Positions 8,382 to 16,344 of a stretch of 64,000 bases of DNA are shown piece after piece. The notes under the pieces were generated by a model. It saw only the letters and a list, made by a program, of their open reading frames with translations. It was not told the origin of the DNA and ran no database searches. The DNA is taken from positions 1 through 64,000 of the forward strand of contig DKJA01000154.1 of the NCBI GenBank assembly GCA_002454505.1, written 5' to 3'. The first letter of the stretch is position 1, and each line of letters begins with the position of its first letter. A program made the position numbers and the translations under genes. The DNA is from Oxalobacteraceae bacterium UBA6704. Lineage in GTDB: Bacteria > Pseudomonadota > Gammaproteobacteria > Burkholderiales > Burkholderiaceae_D.

Positions 8382-8953
8382 TCCTGTATCTGCACGGATT
8401 CCGCTCGTCGCCATTGTCGATGAAGGGCCGGCTGCTGTCCGAAAGGATGGCGGCGCTGGGCCGCTCTGCCGATTACGTCGCACCGCAATTGCCGGCGTCG
8501 CCGAAGCTCGCCATCGAGCAGGCGTTCGCGCTGGTGGATGGCGTGCCGGCCGATGAGCTGACCATCGTCGGCTCGTCGCTGGGCGGTTATTACGCGACGT
8601 GGATGGCCGAGCGGCTGGGCTGCCGCGCCGTGCTGCTCAATCCCGCCGTCACGCCATTGAAGAACCTGGAGCAGCACGTGGGCGTCACGACGATGTTCCA
8701 CAGCGACGAGCCGTTCGAGTTCAAGGCCGAATACATCGACGAACTGCGCGAGCTGGCCGTGGCACGCATCACGCAGCCTTCGCGCTATTTTCTGCTGGCC
8801 GCGACGGGCGACGAAGTGCTGGACTGGCGCGACATGGTGGCCCATTACGCCGGCGCCCGGCAGCACGTGATCGAAGGTTCGGACCACGGCATCAGCGAGT
8901 TCGCCGACCATGTGGATGAAGTGCTGGCGTTCTGCGGGGTTGCGGCTGCATGA
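8378..8953 (+). CDS. YqiA/YcfP-family alpha/beta-fold esterase
   Basis: 191 residues. It begins MILYLHGFRSSPLSMKG, the oxyanion HGF motif of YqiA-like hydrolases. The nucleophile elbow is GSSLGGYY with Ser at about residue 68; an acid and His follow in ATGDEVLDWRDM and GSDHGISEF. It is cytosolic with no signal peptide. The family contains small esterases of unknown natural substrate. It overlaps both mpl and ubiC by ATGA, so it is translated as part of one operon. Confidence 0.9.
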   Translation: MILYLHGFRSSPLSMKGRLLSERMAALGRSADYVAPQLPASPKLAIEQAFALVDGVPADELTIVGSSLGGYYATWMAERLGCRAVLLNPAVTPLKNLEQHVGVTTMFHSDEPFEFKAEYIDELRELAVARITQPSRYFLLAATGDEVLDWRDMVAHYAGARQHVIEGSDHGISEFADHVDEVLAFCGVAAA

Positions 8954-9540
8954 GGGAACGTTCGCTGCGCCGGGCCAACTGGACCCGGCACGTGCTGGCG
9001 ACGAATGCGCCGGCTCCGCTGGCCCGCTGGCTGACGTCCGGCGGTTCGCTGACCGCGCGGCTGAAAGCCCACAGCCATGCTTTCCGCGTGCAGGTGCTGC
9101 ACCAGAACCCGGCGCTGTGCCTGGCGGACGAGACGCAGGCGATCGGCCTGCATCGGTCGGGGCGCGTGTGGGAGCGCGAGGTGCTGCTGCGGTGTGATAA
9201 TACGCCCGTGGTGTTCGGCCACACGGTGGTGCCGATGAGCGCCGACGCATCCGACTGGCCGCTGTTTTCCGCGCTGGGCGAACGGTCGCTGGGCACCACG
9301 CTGTTCGGCGATCCGCTGGTGCGGCGCTACGAACTCGAATACGCGCGGCTGCGTGCATCGCATCCGCTGGCGCGCCGCGCCCGGGCTGCCTTGGCGGCCG
9401 AAGGCCTGGCCGTGCCTGAAGAACAACTGCTGTTTGCACGGCGCTGCCTGTACCGGCGCCGCCAGGGCACGCTGCTGGTGACCGAGGTGTTCCTGCCCCC
9501 GGTGCTGGCGCTGCTGCCCACGATTACCCATACGAGATGA
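8950..9540 (+). CDS. ubiC: Chorismate lyase-like protein (ubiquinone biosynthesis)
   Basis: 196 residues. UbiC cleaves chorismate to 4-hydroxybenzoate and pyruvate, the first committed step of ubiquinone synthesis. Family features visible are an N-terminal RANWTRHVL, the segment RVQVLHQNPALCLADE, WEREVLLRCDNTPVVFGHT around the active-site Arg, and TTLFGDPLVRRYELEYARL. Length is slightly above the E. coli enzyme. It overlaps neighbours on both sides by 4 nt. Sequence divergence from E. coli UbiC is large, but the pattern of conserved residues supports the call. Confidence 0.9.
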   Translation: MRERSLRRANWTRHVLATNAPAPLARWLTSGGSLTARLKAHSHAFRVQVLHQNPALCLADETQAIGLHRSGRVWEREVLLRCDNTPVVFGHTVVPMSADASDWPLFSALGERSLGTTLFGDPLVRRYELEYARLRASHPLARRARAALAAEGLAVPEEQLLFARRCLYRRRQGTLLVTEVFLPPVLALLPTITHTR

Positions 9541-11591
9541 ACATGAATGTCTTTTTTGAAGAATCCGGCGATTTCAAGGTCGGAACCGTGCTGTCCCAGG
9601 CTGGCGAGGCTTACCAGGTGGAGATGGCCAGCGGCAAGCGCAGCAAGGTAAAGGCCAAGGACGTGCTGCTGCAGTACGAGAAGCCGGCGCCGGAAGAGCT
9701 GCTGGCGCAGGCGAAGGCCGTGGCGGCGGACGTCGATCTCGACTTCCTGTGGGAAGTGGCGGGGCAGGAGGAATTCGGTTTCGCCGAGCTGGGCGCGGAA
9801 TACTTCGGCCATGCGCCGCTGCCGCACGAGGCGGCGGGCCTGATCCTCGCGCTGCATTCGGCGCCGGTGTACTTCTATAAAAAAGGCCGGGGCCGCTACA
9901 AGGCGGCGCCGGAACAGTCGCTGCAGGCCGCGCTGGCCGGCATCGAGAAGAAAAAGCAGCAGGCGCTCGTGCAGGCCCAGTATGTGGAAGAACTCAAGGC
10001 GAACAAGCTGCCGGCGGCGATGGCGAACATCGTCCAGCAGCTGCTGTTCAAGCCGGACAAGAACACCATCGAATACAAGGCCCTGGAAGCGGCCTGCAAC
10101 GAGCTGCACACGACGCCGCAGCGGCTGATGCTGGCGGCCGGCGGCATCGGCTCGGCCAAGGAACTGCACATGGCGAAGTTCCTGTTCGAGAACTTCCCGC
10201 GCGGCGCCGGCTTCCCGGACGTGCCGGTGCCAGTGGCGCCGAAGGACCTGCCGGTGGCCGCCGTCGAAGCGTTCTCGATCGACGACGTGACGACCACCGA
10301 GATCGATGACGCGTTCTCGATCACCCACCTGGACGACGGCAAGGTCCGCATCGGCATCCACATTGCCGCGCCGGGCCTGGGCATCAGGATCGACGACGCC
10401 GTGGACAAGATCGCGCGGGCGCGGATGTCCACCGTCTATATGCCGGGCGACAAGATCACCATGCTGCCGGATGCCATCGTCGAAGCGTTCACGCTGGCCG
10501 AAGGCAAGACGTGCCCGGCGCTGTCGCTGTATGCCACGCTGGATCCATCCGACTGGTCCGTGATCTCCACCGAGACGCGTGCCGAACTGGTGCCGATCGC
10601 GAACAACCTGCGCCACAACGACCTGGACGACGTCGTCAACGAAGAGACGCTGGCCAGCGGTGAAGGCGAATACCCGCGCAAGGCCGAACTGACGCTGCTG
10701 TGGGCCTGGGCGCAGCATCTGGAAGCGGGCCGCATGGTCAAGCGCGAAGCGTTCGGCCTGAAGCCGGAGCAGAACAACCGCGTCGACTTCAACTTCTATG
10801 TGGAAGACGACGTGGTGACGGTCTCCCGCCGCAAGCGCGGCGCGCCGCTGGACAAGATCGTTGCCGAACTGATGATCTTCGCCAACAGCACGTGGGGCAA
10901 GCTGATGCACGACCACGGCGTGCCGGGCATCTACCGCAGCCAGGGCCGCGGCGTGGGCGGCTGGAACGCCAAGATGCAGGTGCGCATGCTGACGCACGCC
11001 GCGCCGCACGAAGGCCTCGGCGTGGACCAGTACGCGTGGAGCACGTCGCCGCTGCGCCGCTATACCGACCTGGTGAACCAGTGGCAGATCATCGCCGTCG
11101 CCGAGAAGGGCGTCATGGCGCCGCTCGTCGCGCCGTTCAAGCACAAGGATGCGAACCTGTTCGCGATCGTCTCCGCCTTCGATGCGGCCTACGCGGCCTA
11201 CGCGGACCACCAGTCGAACATGGAACGCTACTGGTGCCTGCGCTGGCTCGGCCAGGAAGACAAGAAACAGGTCGAGGCCGTGGTGCTGAAGGACGAAGTG
11301 CTGCGCCTGACCGACATCCCGCTGGTGATCCGCCTGCCGGGCATGCCATCCGCGCCGCGCGGCGCCGCCGTCAAGCTCGACGTGCTGCGCTGGGACGAAG
11401 TGGACCTGTCGATCGAAACCCGCCTGCTGGAAATCGAAGCGGCCGCGCCATCCGACCTCGGCGAAGACGAAGAAGAGGAAGCGGGCCCGGAAGTGGTGGC
11501 CGAAACGCTGCCGGAACTGGTGCCCGACCCCGACCAGCCCGCCGACGAAAAAGCCGAGCTGGCCGAAACACCCCCCGCCGCCACCAACTGA
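9537..11591 (+). CDS. RNB-domain exoribonuclease (RNase II-like)
   Basis: 684 residues. A 3'-5' hydrolytic exoribonuclease of the RNase II/R superfamily. A short N-terminal beta-barrel (FEESGDFKVGTVLSQAGEAY) is followed by a helical region and the RNB catalytic domain from about residue 245: the acidic metal motif DDVTTTEIDDAFSI, GIHIAAPGLGIRIDDAVDKI, RARMSTVYMPGDKITMLPD, and RYTDLVNQWQI near the C-terminus. It ends in a very acidic low-complexity tail (about residues 635-684), so an S1 domain like that of E. coli RNase II looks degenerate or short. It may be specific to this lineage rather than true rnb. Confidence 0.93.
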   Translation: MNMNVFFEESGDFKVGTVLSQAGEAYQVEMASGKRSKVKAKDVLLQYEKPAPEELLAQAKAVAADVDLDFLWEVAGQEEFGFAELGAEYFGHAPLPHEAAGLILALHSAPVYFYKKGRGRYKAAPEQSLQAALAGIEKKKQQALVQAQYVEELKANKLPAAMANIVQQLLFKPDKNTIEYKALEAACNELHTTPQRLMLAAGGIGSAKELHMAKFLFENFPRGAGFPDVPVPVAPKDLPVAAVEAFSIDDVTTTEIDDAFSITHLDDGKVRIGIHIAAPGLGIRIDDAVDKIARARMSTVYMPGDKITMLPDAIVEAFTLAEGKTCPALSLYATLDPSDWSVISTETRAELVPIANNLRHNDLDDVVNEETLASGEGEYPRKAELTLLWAWAQHLEAGRMVKREAFGLKPEQNNRVDFNFYVEDDVVTVSRRKRGAPLDKIVAELMIFANSTWGKLMHDHGVPGIYRSQGRGVGGWNAKMQVRMLTHAAPHEGLGVDQYAWSTSPLRRYTDLVNQWQIIAVAEKGVMAPLVAPFKHKDANLFAIVSAFDAAYAAYADHQSNMERYWCLRWLGQEDKKQVEAVVLKDEVLRLTDIPLVIRLPGMPSAPRGAAVKLDVLRWDEVDLSIETRLLEIEAAAPSDLGEDEEEEAGPEVVAETLPELVPDPDQPADEKAELAETPPAATN

Positions 11592-11602
11592 CTGTTGCCA
11601 GA

Positions 11603-11666
11603 AAACCGGTGACAGGCTCCATTTTCCTGGAAATATTTCCAAACAAATGGTGCCTGTCACCGGTTT
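11603..11666. repeat. Palindromic element, third family (copy H)
   Basis: A perfect 15-bp inverted repeat, AAACCGGTGACAGGC at 11603-11617 against 11652-11666, with a 34-nt A/T-rich centre that pairs partly with itself. It lies between the tandem rnb and tonB-type genes, 11 nt after the rnb stop. It could act as a terminator or be a REP-like mobile palindrome. It is the only copy of this arm sequence in the window. Confidence 0.85.
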
Positions 11667-11718
11667 ATGAGAAATCTTCCCGGGTAGAATGCCCCATCCT
11701 GCCTCCTGGTTCGCGCGC

Positions 11719-12600
11719 GTGAAGTATTTACAAGACAACCGTTTCCTGATGATTGCCCTGGCCGTCTCCGTGGTGGTCCATGGGGCATTGCTGGCGGTGC
11801 GCTTCGTGGCGCCGCAGGAGTTCAAGCTCCAGCCGACCGATCCCACGCTGGAAGTCATCCTCGTCAATGCCAAGCACGCCAACAAGCCGCTGAAGGCGGA
11901 CGCGCTCGCGCAGGCCAATCTGGAAGGCGGCGGCAATGCCGACCAGGGCCGCTCGAAGTCGCCGCTGCCGGACATGCGCAAGATGGAGTCCGGCGACAGC
12001 ATCCAGGCCGCGCGCCGCCGCATCGAGCAGCTCGAGCAGCTGCAAAAGCAGCTGATGACGCAGATGAAGGACACGCCGTACCGCGCCGCGCCCGTCACCG
12101 AAAAGGACAAGCCCGATCCCACGCCCACCGGCGCCGAGCTGATCGAAAGCAGCAAGGCCATCGCGCGCATGGCGGCCGAGATCACGCAAACGATCGAAGA
12201 CCAGAACAAGCGCCCCCGCCGCACCTACATCACACCGAGCACGCAGCAGGTGGGCTACGCGATGTACTACAAGACCTTCCAGCGCAAGGTGGAAGAGGTG
12301 GGCACGCTGAATTTCCCGCAGAAGAACGGCCGCAAGCTGTATGGCGAGCTGGTGTTGTCGATCCCGATCTTCCAGGACGGCACGATCTACGCGAAGGAGG
12401 GCGGCATCAAGGTGCAGACCAGCTCCGGCAACGCGGCGCTGGACGAGGCGGCGATGGCCATCGTCCGCCGCGCCGGCCCGTTCGGCAAGTTCCCGCCGAA
12501 CATGCTGTCCAACGACCGCGACGACCTGTGGGTCATCATCACCCGCTTCAAATTCACCCGCGAGCAGAAACTGGAAGCCGACCTGAGCGGCTCGAACTGA
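11719..12600 (+). CDS. TonB-family energy transducer-like protein
   Basis: 293 residues from GTG 11719 (VKYLQDNRFLMIALAVSVVV). An in-frame ATG at 11689 exists, but it overlaps TAGAAT (11685-11690), which looks like a -10 box, so I prefer the later start. A single N-terminal membrane segment (about residues 8-30) precedes a charged, coiled-coil-prone middle (ARRRIEQLEQLQKQLMTQM) and a C-terminal TonB-like domain (KLYGELVLSIPIFQDGTIY, DLWVIITRFKFTRE). In Burkholderiales this gene sits directly before aroE, as here. No ExbB/ExbD genes are adjacent, so its partner is unknown. Confidence 0.88.
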   Translation: MKYLQDNRFLMIALAVSVVVHGALLAVRFVAPQEFKLQPTDPTLEVILVNAKHANKPLKADALAQANLEGGGNADQGRSKSPLPDMRKMESGDSIQAARRRIEQLEQLQKQLMTQMKDTPYRAAPVTEKDKPDPTPTGAELIESSKAIARMAAEITQTIEDQNKRPRRTYITPSTQQVGYAMYYKTFQRKVEEVGTLNFPQKNGRKLYGELVLSIPIFQDGTIYAKEGGIKVQTSSGNAALDEAAMAIVRRAGPFGKFPPNMLSNDRDDLWVIITRFKFTREQKLEADLSGSN

Positions 12601-12601
12601 T

Positions 12602-13411
12602 ATGGACAAGTACGCAGTCTTCGGCAACCCGATTGCCCACAGCAAGTCGCCCGACATCCACCTGGCCTTCGCCCGCCAGACGGGCCAGCAGCTGACCTAT
12701 GAAAAACGGCTGGCGCCGGTGGACGGCTTTGCCGACGCCATCCGCGCCTTCATCGCCGAAGGCGGCAAGGGCGCCAACGTCACCGTGCCGTTCAAGCTCG
12801 ATGCCTACCGGCTCGCCAATGCGCTGACCGTGCGCGCCCAGGCGGCCGGTGCGGTCAACACGCTGCTGTTCGACGAACACGGCATCACCGGCGACAACAC
12901 GGACGGCGCCGGCCTCGTCAACGACATCGTCGTCAACGCTGCCACGCCGATCGCCGGCAAACGCGTGCTGCTGCTCGGCGCCGGCGGCGCGGCCCGCGGC
13001 ACCGTGCTGCCTTTGCTGGAACATCGCCCGGCCGCGCTCGTCATTGCCAACCGCACGGTGGCGACGGCCGTTGCACTGGTGGACCAGTTTGCCGCGCTGG
13101 CGGGCGAGGGCGTGCTGTCGGCCGGCAGCTTCGCCGACATTGCCGGCACCTTCGATATCGTCATTAACGCAACATCGGCCAGCCTGCAGGCCGACCTGCC
13201 GCCCGTGCCGGCCGCAGTATTTCACCAAGGCACGCTTGCTTTGGATATGATGTACGGCAAGGAGCCGACCGTGTTCATGCGCTTCGCCGCCCAGCATGGC
13301 GCGACCGTGCGCGACGGCTTCGGCATGCTGGTGGAGCAGGCCGCGGAAGCGTTCGAGGGATTTCGCGGCGTGCGCCCGCACACGGCGGAGGTATTGGAAA
13401 ATCTGCGTTAG
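12602..13411 (+). CDS. aroE: Shikimate dehydrogenase
   Basis: 269 residues. AroE reduces 3-dehydroshikimate to shikimate with NADPH. The substrate site FGNPIAHSKSPDIHLAFA, the catalytic-lysine region GGKGANVTVPFKLDAYRLA, the NADP-binding GAGGAARGT and ATSASLQADLPPVP with the C-terminal GFGMLVEQAAEAFEGFRG are all present. It begins one base after the tonB-type stop, so the two genes are translationally linked. aroQ of the same pathway is in this window at 5184. Confidence 0.97.
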   Translation: MDKYAVFGNPIAHSKSPDIHLAFARQTGQQLTYEKRLAPVDGFADAIRAFIAEGGKGANVTVPFKLDAYRLANALTVRAQAAGAVNTLLFDEHGITGDNTDGAGLVNDIVVNAATPIAGKRVLLLGAGGAARGTVLPLLEHRPAALVIANRTVATAVALVDQFAALAGEGVLSAGSFADIAGTFDIVINATSASLQADLPPVPAAVFHQGTLALDMMYGKEPTVFMRFAAQHGATVRDGFGMLVEQAAEAFEGFRGVRPHTAEVLENLR

Positions 13412-13444
13412 AAGATAGCAAGTCTGGATAATAAAAGTCGCATC

Positions 13445-14158
13445 ATGACAAAAAAGCGCGCTGCGCCGGGGCGGTGGTCCTGGGTGAAATGGCTGTTCAT
13501 CGTTCCGATCGCTTTGTTCCTGGCCGTGCAGGCCTATTTTTTCGCCCAGATCTGGTGGTGGCGCGACCACGATCCGCAGATGACGGCGTTCATGCGGCAG
13601 CAGCTGTCGGCACTGCGCGAGAAGAATCCGGACGCGAAGCTGCAACAGCTGTGGGTGCCTTATGCGCGGATCTCGCCTAACCTGAAACGGGCCATCATCG
13701 CATCGGAAGACGCGAATTTTTCCGAGCACGACGGCGTCGACTGGGATGCGCTGGAGCAGGCCTACGAGCGCAACGAAAAGCGCAAGAAAGTCACGCACGG
13801 CGGCTCGACGATCACGCAGCAGCTGGCCAAGAACCTGTTCCTGTCCGGTTCGCGCAGCTACCTGCGCAAGGGCCAGGAGCTGATCATTACCTATATGCTG
13901 GAGACGCTGATGGACAAGCAGCGCATCTTCGAGATCTACCTGAACGTCGTCGAATTCGGCAGCGGCATCTACGGTGCCGAGGCGGCGGCGCGCCATTACT
14001 ACCGGATTCCCGCCGCGAAGCTGGGCGCGTCCCAGGCCGCGAAGCTGGCCGTCATGCTGCCGAATCCCCGCTATTACGACAAGCACCGCGACACGCGCTA
14101 CCTGAACCGCCGCACGGCCACCATCCTGCAGCGGATGGGTTCGGCGGAGCTGCCATGA
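13445..14158 (+). CDS. mtgA: Monofunctional peptidoglycan glycosyltransferase
   Basis: 237 residues. MtgA polymerises lipid II into glycan strands in the periplasm. One N-terminal membrane anchor (about residues 11-34) is followed by the GT51 domain: catalytic Glu in IIASEDANFSEHDGVDWDA, the GGSTITQQLAKNLFLS motif, and LEIYLNVVEFG-type sequence (FEIYLNVVEFGSGIYGAEAA). Length matches the family. It follows aroE by 33 nt and overlaps the next gene by ATGA. Confidence 0.96.
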   Translation: MTKKRAAPGRWSWVKWLFIVPIALFLAVQAYFFAQIWWWRDHDPQMTAFMRQQLSALREKNPDAKLQQLWVPYARISPNLKRAIIASEDANFSEHDGVDWDALEQAYERNEKRKKVTHGGSTITQQLAKNLFLSGSRSYLRKGQELIITYMLETLMDKQRIFEIYLNVVEFGSGIYGAEAAARHYYRIPAAKLGASQAAKLAVMLPNPRYYDKHRDTRYLNRRTATILQRMGSAELP

Positions 14159-14529
14159 CGGGGCGCCGTCAACAGGGCATCAGTCTGGTGCTGGTGACGC
14201 TGCTGATGGCCGGCCTGGCGGCGCTGGCAATGGCGGCGATCTTCTCGATCCGCCACGAGCGCAACCTGCTCGAAGAAGGGTGGGACAGGCTGGCCGGGCC
14301 GAAGCCGGCGTTGCTTCCCGCCGCGGCGGTCACTGGCGCGGCGCCGCTGCGCAAGTGCACGATCGACGGCCGGACCGTGGTATCGAACACCGAGTGCGGC
14401 AACCGCGGGCAGGTGATCGTGCTGCGCGACACGCGCGGCATCGAAGCGCCGAAAGCACCATCTTCCCCGCCCGCGGCGGACGGCGACACGCCGGTGCGCG
14501 ACAAAATGCCGCAAAAGGCGCTGCCTTAA
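14155..14529 (+). CDS. Small membrane-anchored hypothetical protein
   Basis: 124 residues. An N-terminal hydrophobic helix preceded by GRRQQG (about residues 8-28) resembles a pilin-like or signal-anchor segment. A short domain follows with two cysteines, LRKCTIDGRTVVSNTECG, reminiscent of DUF4124-type periplasmic domains, and then a Pro/Ala tail. No enzymatic motif is visible. Its ATG overlaps the mtgA stop, so it is co-translated with mtgA and probably works at the cell envelope, but I do not recognise a function. Confidence 0.7.
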   Translation: MTGRRQQGISLVLVTLLMAGLAALAMAAIFSIRHERNLLEEGWDRLAGPKPALLPAAAVTGAAPLRKCTIDGRTVVSNTECGNRGQVIVLRDTRGIEAPKAPSSPPAADGDTPVRDKMPQKALP

Positions 14530-14640
14530 GCGAAATCTCATGTTGCGGGGTGGTATGCTGCCGCGCTTTGCGAGTACACTTGCGCTGTTTTAATTTTGCG
14601 TCCTGCAAGTGTCCAGAATCCCTGTCGGCTGAGAGTGCCT

Positions 14641-15606
14641 ATGATCAATGTCTTCGTCTTACAAAATGGCCGGCTGAACCAGGTTCCCATCGAGTCGCGC
14701 GAAGACCTTGAGCAAGCCACCCCCGTGTGGGTGGACCTGACGGACCCGAACGACGACGAGCGCGCCTGGGTCAAGGCCATCTACGGCGTGATCCTGCCGG
14801 GCGAAGACGAAGTCAAGGACATCGAAGCGTCGGCCCGCTACTACGAGGCGGAAAACGGCGACCTGCACCTGCGCACCGACTTCCTGCTGGAAGAAGACGA
14901 CGGCCCGTCGCGGGTGATCACCGTCGCGTTCATCCTCGCCAAGAAAATGCTGTTCTCCGTGCACACGGACGACCTGCCCGTGTTCCGCCTGGTGCGCATG
15001 CGCGCCCGCTCGCGGCCCGGCTCGATCGCCGACTACATGGACGTGCTGCTGGACCTGTACGCCACCGACGCGGAATACTCGGCCGATGCGCTGGAAGGCA
15101 TCTACCAGAAGCTGGAAGAAGTGTCCGGCCGCGTGCTGCAGGAAGAATTCACCGACAAGGACGCAGCCGACGCGCTGTCCGCCATCGCCCACGAGGAAGA
15201 CCTGAATGGCCGCATCCGCCGCAACATGATGGACACGCGGCGCGCCGTCAGCTTCCTGATGCGCGGCCGGCTGCTCAATTCCGAGCAGTTCGAGGAGGCG
15301 CGGCAGATCCTGCGCGACATCGAATCGCTGGATGGCCACACGTCCTTCCTGTTCGACAAGATCAACTTCCTGATGGACGCCACCGTCGGCTTCATCAACA
15401 TCAACCAGAACAAGATCATCAAGATCTTCTCCGTGGCCTCGGTCGCCTTCCTGCCGCCGACGCTGATCGCCTCCGTGTACGGCATGAACTTCAAGTTCCT
15501 GCCGGAGCTGGAGTGGACCTTCGGTTATCCGTGGGCCTGGGGCCTGATGATCACCAGCGCGATCGCGCCCTTCCTGTATTTCCGGCACCGGGGCTGGCTG
15601 AAGTAA
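14641..15606 (+). CDS. corA: CorA-type magnesium/cobalt transporter
   Basis: 321 residues from MINVFVLQNG. CorA forms a pentameric inner-membrane Mg2+ channel with a large cytoplasmic N-terminal domain. The two C-terminal membrane helices carry the hallmark YGMNF followed by KFLPELEW, the ion-selectivity loop. The stop is followed only 19 nt later by the stop of a convergent gene. An inverted repeat ACACTTGC (14576-14583 and 14605-14612) lies in the 111-nt leader. No Mg2+ riboswitch is apparent. Confidence 0.96.
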   Translation: MINVFVLQNGRLNQVPIESREDLEQATPVWVDLTDPNDDERAWVKAIYGVILPGEDEVKDIEASARYYEAENGDLHLRTDFLLEEDDGPSRVITVAFILAKKMLFSVHTDDLPVFRLVRMRARSRPGSIADYMDVLLDLYATDAEYSADALEGIYQKLEEVSGRVLQEEFTDKDAADALSAIAHEEDLNGRIRRNMMDTRRAVSFLMRGRLLNSEQFEEARQILRDIESLDGHTSFLFDKINFLMDATVGFININQNKIIKIFSVASVAFLPPTLIASVYGMNFKFLPELEWTFGYPWAWGLMITSAIAPFLYFRHRGWLK

Positions 15607-15625
15607 TCAGCCGCCGGGGTTGTGG

Positions 15626-16081
15626 TCATGCGTACCTGGCCCGCTCCTCGATCGTCATTTCCTCCTCCGCCTCCACCACGCGCAGGTTGACGAACAGGTT
15701 CGCCGCAAAGGCGAGGATCGCCCCCGCCGCCATCACCTGCGCGATGCCCAGGAGCAGGCCGACCTGCGTGTCGCCGGTCAGCAGGATATAGCTCAGCGCC
15801 GCCATCATGATGGGAATCGAAATATTGAGCAGCCAGAAGTGGATGCGCGCCAGCACGCTGCGGCCGGCAGCGGGGAATACCGTGTAGATGAGCCCGGCCA
15901 GTGCGAGCGTCGTCCAGCCCAGCAGATTCACGTGCGCATGCACGGGCCGCAACGTGAAATCGTGGCTGGCCCCCATGCCGATCCCCATCGCCACGCCGAC
16001 GACCAGATACACCACGGCCAGCCTGATCCAGATGATGCCTTCACCGGACAACGCCGCCGGCCGGCTCGAATACATACGCAT
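15626..16081 (-). CDS. Four-helix membrane protein resembling haem-copper oxidase subunit I
   Basis: 151 residues with four predicted membrane helices (about 17-36, 48-70, 80-101, 108-131). Helix 2 carries VHAHVNLLGW, the His-x-His-x-Asn pattern seen in the N-terminal part of NorB/CcoN-type subunit I, and TVFPAAGRSVLARIHFW follows. The protein is far too short to be an oxidase and has no copper site. Similar stand-alone proteins are known in betaproteobacteria without assigned function; a haem-binding or sensor role is possible. It is downstream of hemL on the same strand but separated from it by a terminator. Confidence 0.75.
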   Translation of the reverse strand: MRMYSSRPAALSGEGIIWIRLAVVYLVVGVAMGIGMGASHDFTLRPVHAHVNLLGWTTLALAGLIYTVFPAAGRSVLARIHFWLLNISIPIMMAALSYILLTGDTQVGLLLGIAQVMAAGAILAFAANLFVNLRVVEAEEEMTIEERARYA

Positions 16082-16190
16082 GATGCACTCCCGCAGTGGA
16101 TGAATGAAGCTGCGGATTGTAAAGAAGGCATGTCATGCAAATGTCGGAAGTTTGTCGTGGATTCGCCGCGCCTGCCGCTACTGCCCGGTC

Positions 16191-16291
16191 TGTGTCTAAC
16201 CTTGGTGTCAACCCTTTTTTTGGACACGAGCTCAACATTGCTATTGTTGAGTCCGTGTCCACTTTTGGGGTTGACCCCATGGTTGGACACG
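16191..16291. repeat. Long palindromic element, family 2, copy E
   Basis: About 101 bp whose two halves are near-complementary over roughly 47 bp. The outer arms read GTGTCTAACCTTGGTGTCAA and, on the other strand, GTGTCCAACCATGGGGTCAA; the inner arms contain TGGACACGAGCTCAACA, closing on TTGTTGAGTCCGTGTCC. Copies with the same arms lie at 44141 and, in part, 53881. It sits 6 bp beyond the hemL terminator hairpin. Confidence 0.88.
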
Positions 16292-16297
16292 GACTCA

Positions 16298-16327
16298 GCA
16301 AAAAAAAAGACGGCCGGGGCCGTCTTT
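16298..16327 (-). terminator. Intrinsic terminator of hemL
   Basis: A perfect 10-bp stem, AAAGACGGCC (16306-16315) against GGCCGTCTTT (16318-16327), is followed on the minus strand by nine T. It starts 18 nt after the hemL stop codon and is a textbook Rho-independent terminator. Confidence 0.92.
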
Positions 16328-16344
16328 GTGCGGAGCGCGGAAGC

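Noticed and set aside
6924..8483. Upstream extension of the tlpA-neighbour gene across mpl
   Set aside because: The frame stays open through mpl, but the extension is a mirror of mpl codons; the gene most likely starts at 6920 or 6923.
9327..12224. Long minus-strand open frame antisense to rnb and the tonB-type gene
   Set aside because: The plus-strand genes have clear family motifs and coupled starts. The minus product is repetitive His/Arg/Val sequence with no recognisable fold.
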